Shown: positions 58,301 through 64,000 of the stretch, piece by piece
How positions within the stretch are numbered: the first letter of the stretch is position 1
Layout of the letters: each line of letters opens with the position of its first letter
DNA from: Varanus komodoensis
Lineage: Eukaryota > Chordata > Lepidosauria > Squamata > Varanidae
Direction: 5' to 3'
Assembly: GCF_004798865.1 (NCBI RefSeq)
Contig: NW_025335438.1
Coordinates: 16,379,412-16,443,411 of the forward strand
DNA: 64,000 bases
The notes under the pieces: model-generated
What the model was told of the DNA's origin: nothing
The model's input: the letters and a program-made list of their open reading frames with translations, nothing else
Database searches by the model: none
Program-made: the position numbers and the translations under genes

Positions 58301-59929
58301 AAAAGTAATTAATAAGATAGTATAAAGGTAGGTACAGCAGAGTTTGTCTTAGGTAAATGCAATCAGCACCTTGGACAGATCACTGTAAGAAAGATGACTG
58401 AAGCAATCTCAGCATGGAAAAGTAGCTTTTGATTCAGCAAAGGACATAGACCTTCTCACAGCTCACCAGTGTAGGAACAATGTTAGCCCCCCAACTTCTG
58501 ATGAGCTTCTAGCTCCTGGAAGTGTTGATACCTTGCTCTGAAGCTACTGGCTCCTGTAACATAGGGATAAAGTAGTGTTCTCTGGCTTGCTAAAATTTGG
58601 CAGTGGTGGGGTGGGGCCGGGACAGTTGCCTTTTCTCCAAGTATCCTCCTCTGTGCAGGACTGTGTGTTTAGGTCAGGGAACATGACACTGAGAGAACAC
58701 TATGTGTGTAGATCTAATCAGGAAAGGTGTCTGAGACTAGGAATCATTTTTTCTCTTTAGAGAGGGAAGATTAAACAAATGGTTGCTGTTAGTGTTTGCT
58801 GCTAACATGTAGTATAAAAACTGAACTAAAAGTTGCACTATCTTTGTGATAAATGCTTAAATTAGAGGTTTGCAAAGTTTTGCTATAGAAATCCTATGGC
58901 ATGGTTCCTATCAACTGAAATTAATACTAGAAATACAGAAACTGAGGTAAACTATCAACCTGAATCTAACTTTGCTGCTTCTGTCAGCTTGCAGCTTCAG
59001 AGACCAAATAGAATTACAGCAGCTTCCCCCACTACTACCTAGACTCTATCTTTCAGTGAATTTAATTTGCTGCTGACCCCTGATGGAACAGCATATGTTG
59101 TTATGTCCTCAAGTTTTGCATTTTTGTAGAGCAGGCTAAAGGCTCCTATTCACTAAATTTATTAGCACTTCTAAGATCTTGGGAAGAATAGCATTTTTGG
59201 ATGAGGGGCATCTATGCTGCTAAACCTCTTTTTGATGCACTGCTTACCCTTATCTTGTGTTTGTGCATGTGTGTGTCTGTGCATAAATGTGTATGCATAT
59301 AGGGATGCTGCTATGCAAGCACACCAGCTGGAGTCCTGAGTAGACACTCAAGCCAGAACATGATATTAAAACACGTACACACACACAATAATAATCCCTA
59401 AACTGCAAGAAGTTGAGAGGATCCTGTGTTCTTTTTTTCTCTGCTTCAAGGATCAGCCCTGGGATAGTTGTCATTGCTTGAAATCACAAAATAAGGTCAT
59501 TGAAGAGATCTGGGTAAGCCGCTCCTAAAACTTATTGTTGCAATTCAACAGATTCTCATTCTCTCTCTCTCCCTCTCTGGAGCATATCTGTTATAAAAGA
59601 TTTGCTGCTTTATATGGATGCCTGCTGTTTGCCTCTATGTATGTTATATTTATGTATTTATGCATTAAGCAAACATTACAAAATGCTATAAATCTTCAGT
59701 AGTCAAATTAAAACTATAATAAAAAGATGTGAATAGCACTACCCCTTGATCTTCTCTGTACTTTGGGAAAGAGGGAGCTTAAGATGATTGATTACACACA
59801 GGCATGCACATACAGAACAAAAGATAAATTGTCACTTAAACCTAAAGACATGTGCCTAGGATCCCTATCACTGCTGTGAACCTCTGACATCTGCAAACGT
59901 GGTGGGTGAAACAAGTGGGCTGCTACATC
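58301..59929. other. Gene-free stretch
   Basis: No gene recognised; small CT and GT/CA runs near 59250-59390 and 59555-59580. Confidence 0.45.
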
Positions 59930-60760
59930 CGGGGAACAGTCGCCCTGGCAAGGTGAGCATCATAACACTGAGTGCAGGTGTGAAACAGCTAATTGTCATG
60001 AAATGGATTCCTCTTTCCAGCAATCACCAGCCACAGACAGGTTTCCATGCAAACTTTCTTTTATGGCTCCCAAGTGCAAATGACCCAGAATGGATCTCTG
60101 AGCATGCACAGAGTGGTTATTTCCAGCAAATCTTCTTGAGAACATGCCTGAGCCCCATTCCCTTGGCAGGGTCCCTCTGAAGGTGAGCACTCCTCCTCTT
60201 CACACATTGCTCATTCAGTTGGACCTCCCATCTCTGCTGTTACCCTGCCATGGGGTTGAGAGCAGGGAGACCCTGCACTGTGTCTGATAATTCCTCATCC
60301 TCTGAGACTTCTCCTACTGGCTGTACATCTTGGTTGTTTCCAAAACTGCCTGGTTTGGCAGATCTTCTGTTTTTGAGATAATCACTTCCACCTGCTCCAT
60401 CTCAGAATCTTGACCTAGCCCATCCTCCCCAATGTCATTGAAATATGTTTGACTTTCCAATTCCAAATCATCTGGAAGGCAGCCAGTAGTCTGTAGGAAG
60501 GATTGCCCAAGACCACAATTTTTCTTATTCCCAGTGCTAGTTCCCAAACCTGCTAAGAAACATTTAAACATTGATGGGCACAGAAGGAGGACTCCCTGGT
60601 GTACTAATTCAATGAGATAAACAAGGGGACCCAAGGAGGAGGTGCTCAGTGAAATATACCCCACCCCTCTTGTTCTAAAGCCTAGGGCAGAGCCAAAAGA
60701 GCTTGCAAATCCATGGGACTGACCTGACAGCCTCCAGAGAGTTCCTTCTTGACATTCCAC
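59930..60760 (-). mobile_element. Possible solitary LTR fossil
   Basis: On the minus strand an acidic-residue-rich frame (60314-60760) precedes a TATA-like CATAAAAG at 60058-60065 and a moderately GC-rich downstream part. The layout resembles reptile LTRs of the Gypsy or endogenous retrovirus type. No second LTR, internal region, or target duplication was seen, so ends and family are uncertain. If real, it is an old, broken remnant. Confidence 0.25.
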
Positions 60761-61954
60761 AGATCATATAATAAAATATGAGAAACGTAGACACCATGTG
60801 CTTTTGCATAATACTTGCTAATGTACTTTCCTTTAATTCCTAATTATTTATTCAAAAATAAGCCCCATTCATTTCTCATAAATTTAGCCTCATATAATTT
60901 CAAATATTTCATAACTGAGAATTGCTCTGATGGTGTTTTGGAGAAACAATATACAGTATTTATACTGATGTATGCTTTTTTTTTTTTTTTTTGCTGCAGG
61001 TGACTAGGTCTTGTATTAGATCTATTAGCGATCCAGAGAGACTGCATTTTAATATTTCCAGGTTGGCAGTTTTATTGGAAAGTGCAAGAGAGTTGGTTTA
61101 TTTCATTGCACCATCTGCCATTTACATTTCATAAAAGTGAAGATGGTACTTCCATTCAATAATTTCAGTTTTAATTGTAGGAATTTTATATTACATAACA
61201 ATAATGTTGTTCCGGGTGATTAAAGAAAGGACATGGTGGGTAGCTAAGCAAGCTCACTTACAACTAATTTTCCACAGAATAGAAGTACTTTCACAAATAC
61301 ATTGAAACTGAAATGGTTTCAGAGGGGAAGCTCTTCTGTAGGAGCAACAGCACATCATTCTTTCAACATACAGACCTCATGGAATGCATGGGGTATTGTG
61401 CTTCTTCTTCTGCTCCAATCCATCTCCCGAAGGACCAATGGGGAACATGATCATTTTATTCTATTGTAAACTCCTTCCTGTTTGTAAAGCTATTATAGTC
61501 TAATAGTCTTACTCTTTGGAACATCACTGGGGGTTGGGTCCATGATGCACTTTGTTTCAAAGCTAAAAAGCTCAGTTCTTCACTGTGGCATTACATGGTG
61601 GGTAAGCCTCCTTGGAGAAGAGAGGAAAATATTCTTCAGTAGCTCAGGTAGCAGTTCTTTTGCTGAGAGTGGTGGGGAGGAGAATACTCCTCTGTCCTTA
61701 TGCTCCTTCACCTATACGAGGTAGCCACCTACAGAAAGCAGAACTTCCTTAGTGGAAATATACATAGCTGATGCTTGAGAAGCTGGGTCAGCAACAGAGA
61801 GCCATTCAGGAGATGGCAAGGACTGGGAAACTGGAACTAAGTGTCAGACCCCCACTAAACAGTCAGCAATTAGACATCATATCTCACTTCCCACTTAATT
61901 GCTATTCTTGGAAGGGACAGAGCCCCTAAGCCCTGCTGTTGCTAGTAACACAGA
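60761..61954. other. Gene-free stretch
   Basis: Nothing recognised beyond a T17 run near 60977-60992. Confidence 0.45.
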
Positions 61955-62120
61955 CTGTCAATAAATTTAAGAGAAATTAATAAAGAGCTATTGATAAGTT
62001 CCTCCGATGTTCATCCCCAAATCGCAGCCATTGGAGAGCCCTTTTAAAGCTATTCCCTGGATCAATCGATGCAAAGCACTGTTTTCTCTTCGAAGTACCA
62101 GCTGCTTCCTTTAATGGAGA
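61955..62120. promoter_or_regulatory. Possible conserved non-coding block
   Basis: Between an AT-rich part (AAATTAATAAAGAGCTATTG) and ATCAATCGATGCAAAGCAC the segment keeps four or more CpGs (CCTCCGATG, AATCGCAGCC, ATCGATGC, CTTCGAAG) in a CpG-poor neighbourhood, has no repeat similarity in this window, and mixes homeodomain-like and palindromic cores (ATCGAT, TTCGAA). Such composition is seen in conserved enhancers, but conservation itself cannot be judged here. Confidence 0.22.
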
Positions 62121-64000
62121 GTTTAGAAACATTGTGGGAATTGGTTTGGGTATACAAGGGTTAAGCACATGCATGCACTGACTCTAACTCTACCTCAGAA
62201 CTGAACCCTTGGGACCATCCTGCTTTGCCTTAGACTCTTTCAGACCTGAGTTACCTTGGATTTGGAGGTACTGTAAGCATCTTTGAAATGAGGCTATTTG
62301 CTTCAAATCTGTTCTTTTCCTGAAACATTTGCACAGTCCATATCTTTAGCACCAGGATAACGATAAAATTCAACACATTCCTTATGCCTATTTATTCTTA
62401 TAAACAGAACAGTTTCTCTTGAAAAATAATCCAGGTCAGAATATTATTTCCTGAGATATGTACTAAATAATTTATTTCAATAATGTATGAATTTGTTTAT
62501 TTTGGGAAGTTGCTTGGGCTTTAGCCTGGTGAATTACCACAATTAATGAGCAGAGAGTCCCTCTTTATATATTGTTATCCAAATGGCATTTCCATTTAGA
62601 ATGAGAGATTTAAAACCAATGTTGGTTTAATAGACCAGGCCTACTGGTTCTGACAAAAAGTCCATTAAGAAGTCCCCTACTTTGTTTCCACTTTTCCACA
62701 ATAGCTAACCGGGAAGCAGGATATGAAAGTGCTAGCTTTGTCCTGCCCTCTCCATCTGGTCCTCCCACATCTGGTATTCAGAACATCTCGTATTTTCTTA
62801 CCCTAAATGTATGATCTGACTTGTAACTTAAGTATTAGGATAAATAAACCTTGAGTTAAAAAAAGAGGGGACACTCTTCATTGAACTTAAGAGATTGTAA
62901 AAGCATTTGAGACATGATGTGTGGTCCAGGCAAAGCAGAATAAGCAGAGCTCCTCCTCCTTTATAATAACATTAAAGCATCATATGTTGTTGATTATGGG
63001 ATGCTGGTGGTGTGGATGCAGTAAGTGCAGAAATTGGAGAGAAGAGGCACTTTAAACCTTAGCCATAATGCATATTTTGAGCACATACACAAATAATATA
63101 GTCTCAAATGTTATTATATCCAGAGACAGATTCTAATTAATTCATCCCTTTCAATTTTTGAGTAAGCAATATGTTCTGAAGGATTAAAAAGGACATTTTT
63201 CTAAGTCAATATGTACTTCATTTGAGGCCACAGTATAGTCATTGACTATATTTTAAGTTATTACATGGCAAGGTGCAGCAAGATCACCACTTCCCAGAAC
63301 TCGGGTATTTCTGTTCTGCTTCTTCACAGCTCAAAAGAAAGAGCAGCTCAAAAGGACTGTTATAGTACCCAAAGGGAATAACTGAAAGGGAAACTAGGAG
63401 AAAGCTGGCAGTGATCTGCACTGAGAAAGAGTCTACACGGCTTGGCAGAAAATGTCCGGAAAATCTGAAGTAAGGAAAAAATGAATGAGAGTCAGTGCCA
63501 AGTCTGTGCTTATAAAGCTTAATTTAGAGTTATTTCAGCTTTCTTCCAGACAAAAATGAACAACTATCTCACACAACCCCCTCCCTGCTCTAAATATGTT
63601 TGCCCTTCTGTGAGCAATTTCCTCTCTTGACTGTCGCCACCCTGAGCTACTAAGTCACCCACTGTGTTATATATACAGTTTGACAATCTAATTTAGTTTT
63701 TATGGTTACCTTCTCACTCTCAGGGTTATTGTTGTGCACCACAAAAAGTGACTAAAATATTTATAAATATGCAGAGATGACGTGGAGATTTGTGACTGAC
63801 AAAAGAGCATGACATGCTAGCTGGTCTACCTAATTACAATCCCAGGTGCATGCAAAAATATCAAGGCTAGAAGCTACAATTAAGCATGAAACCAAAGCAG
63901 AAGAATAACCACCCTGGAAGGAGTGGTTTATTTTGCCATTTCAAGGAAGTTATTTAGAACTGCACAGTAGTGTATATGCAGAGGCCAATGACGCTCACTG
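62121..64000. other. Gene-free stretch
   Basis: AT-rich, unique-looking sequence without recognised genes or repeats. Confidence 0.45.

Noticed and set aside
60314-60760. 148-residue acidic frame on minus
   Set aside because: No host gene family recognised; it lies in a possible LTR fossil and was not treated as a gene.

Overview
The window looks like AT-rich, gene-poor nuclear DNA from a vertebrate, most likely a squamate or other lepidosaur reptile. The reasons are the repeats: relatively fresh L2-clade LINEs, older RTE/BovB-like and CR1 LINE pieces, tRNA-derived and 5S-rRNA-derived SINEs whose 3' ends resemble the L2 tail, and small DNA-transposon remnants. Species assignment is inference from repeat types; no host gene fixes it. 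Two runs of exactly 100 N (4190-4289 and 28166-28265) mark scaffold gaps.

I found no convincing host protein-coding exon, rRNA or tRNA gene, CRISPR array or bacterial-type operon. The window is best read as intergenic or intronic sequence. Every long open frame with recognisable protein motifs belongs to a LINE.

Layout. 1-15 kb: mostly unique AT-rich DNA with a few old repeats (a 5S-derived SINE at 5.7 kb, an RTE scrap at 10.5 kb, a possible conserved regulatory block at 12.6 kb). 15.1-16.5 kb: an RTE-clade LINE 5' part split by a CR1 3' end, followed by a SINE. 17-30 kb: sparse repeats, an RTE C-terminal scrap at 26.8 kb, microsatellites, and a SINE with an unusual hairpin at 28.3-28.6 kb. 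30.1-31.7 kb: 5'-truncated L2 copy on + with one in-frame stop. 32.5-33.2 kb: SINE next to a GC-rich hAT-like element. 38.0-41.3 kb: near full-length L2 on -, with endonuclease, reverse transcriptase and C-terminal region. 46.0-50.9 kb: an L1-like, ORF1-only element bounded by a 14-bp direct repeat, into which a third L2 copy is inserted. 51-64 kb: mostly unique DNA with an L2 tail at 58.1 kb, a possible old LTR at 60 kb, and a possible conserved block at 62 kb.

The parts fit a simple picture: L2 LINEs supply the reverse transcriptase, and SINEs with L2-like tails are probably copied by it. The most notable object is the 46.0-50.9 kb nested composite, whose host element has internal tandem duplications and no visible ORF2. 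I see no evidence for a new multi-gene system.
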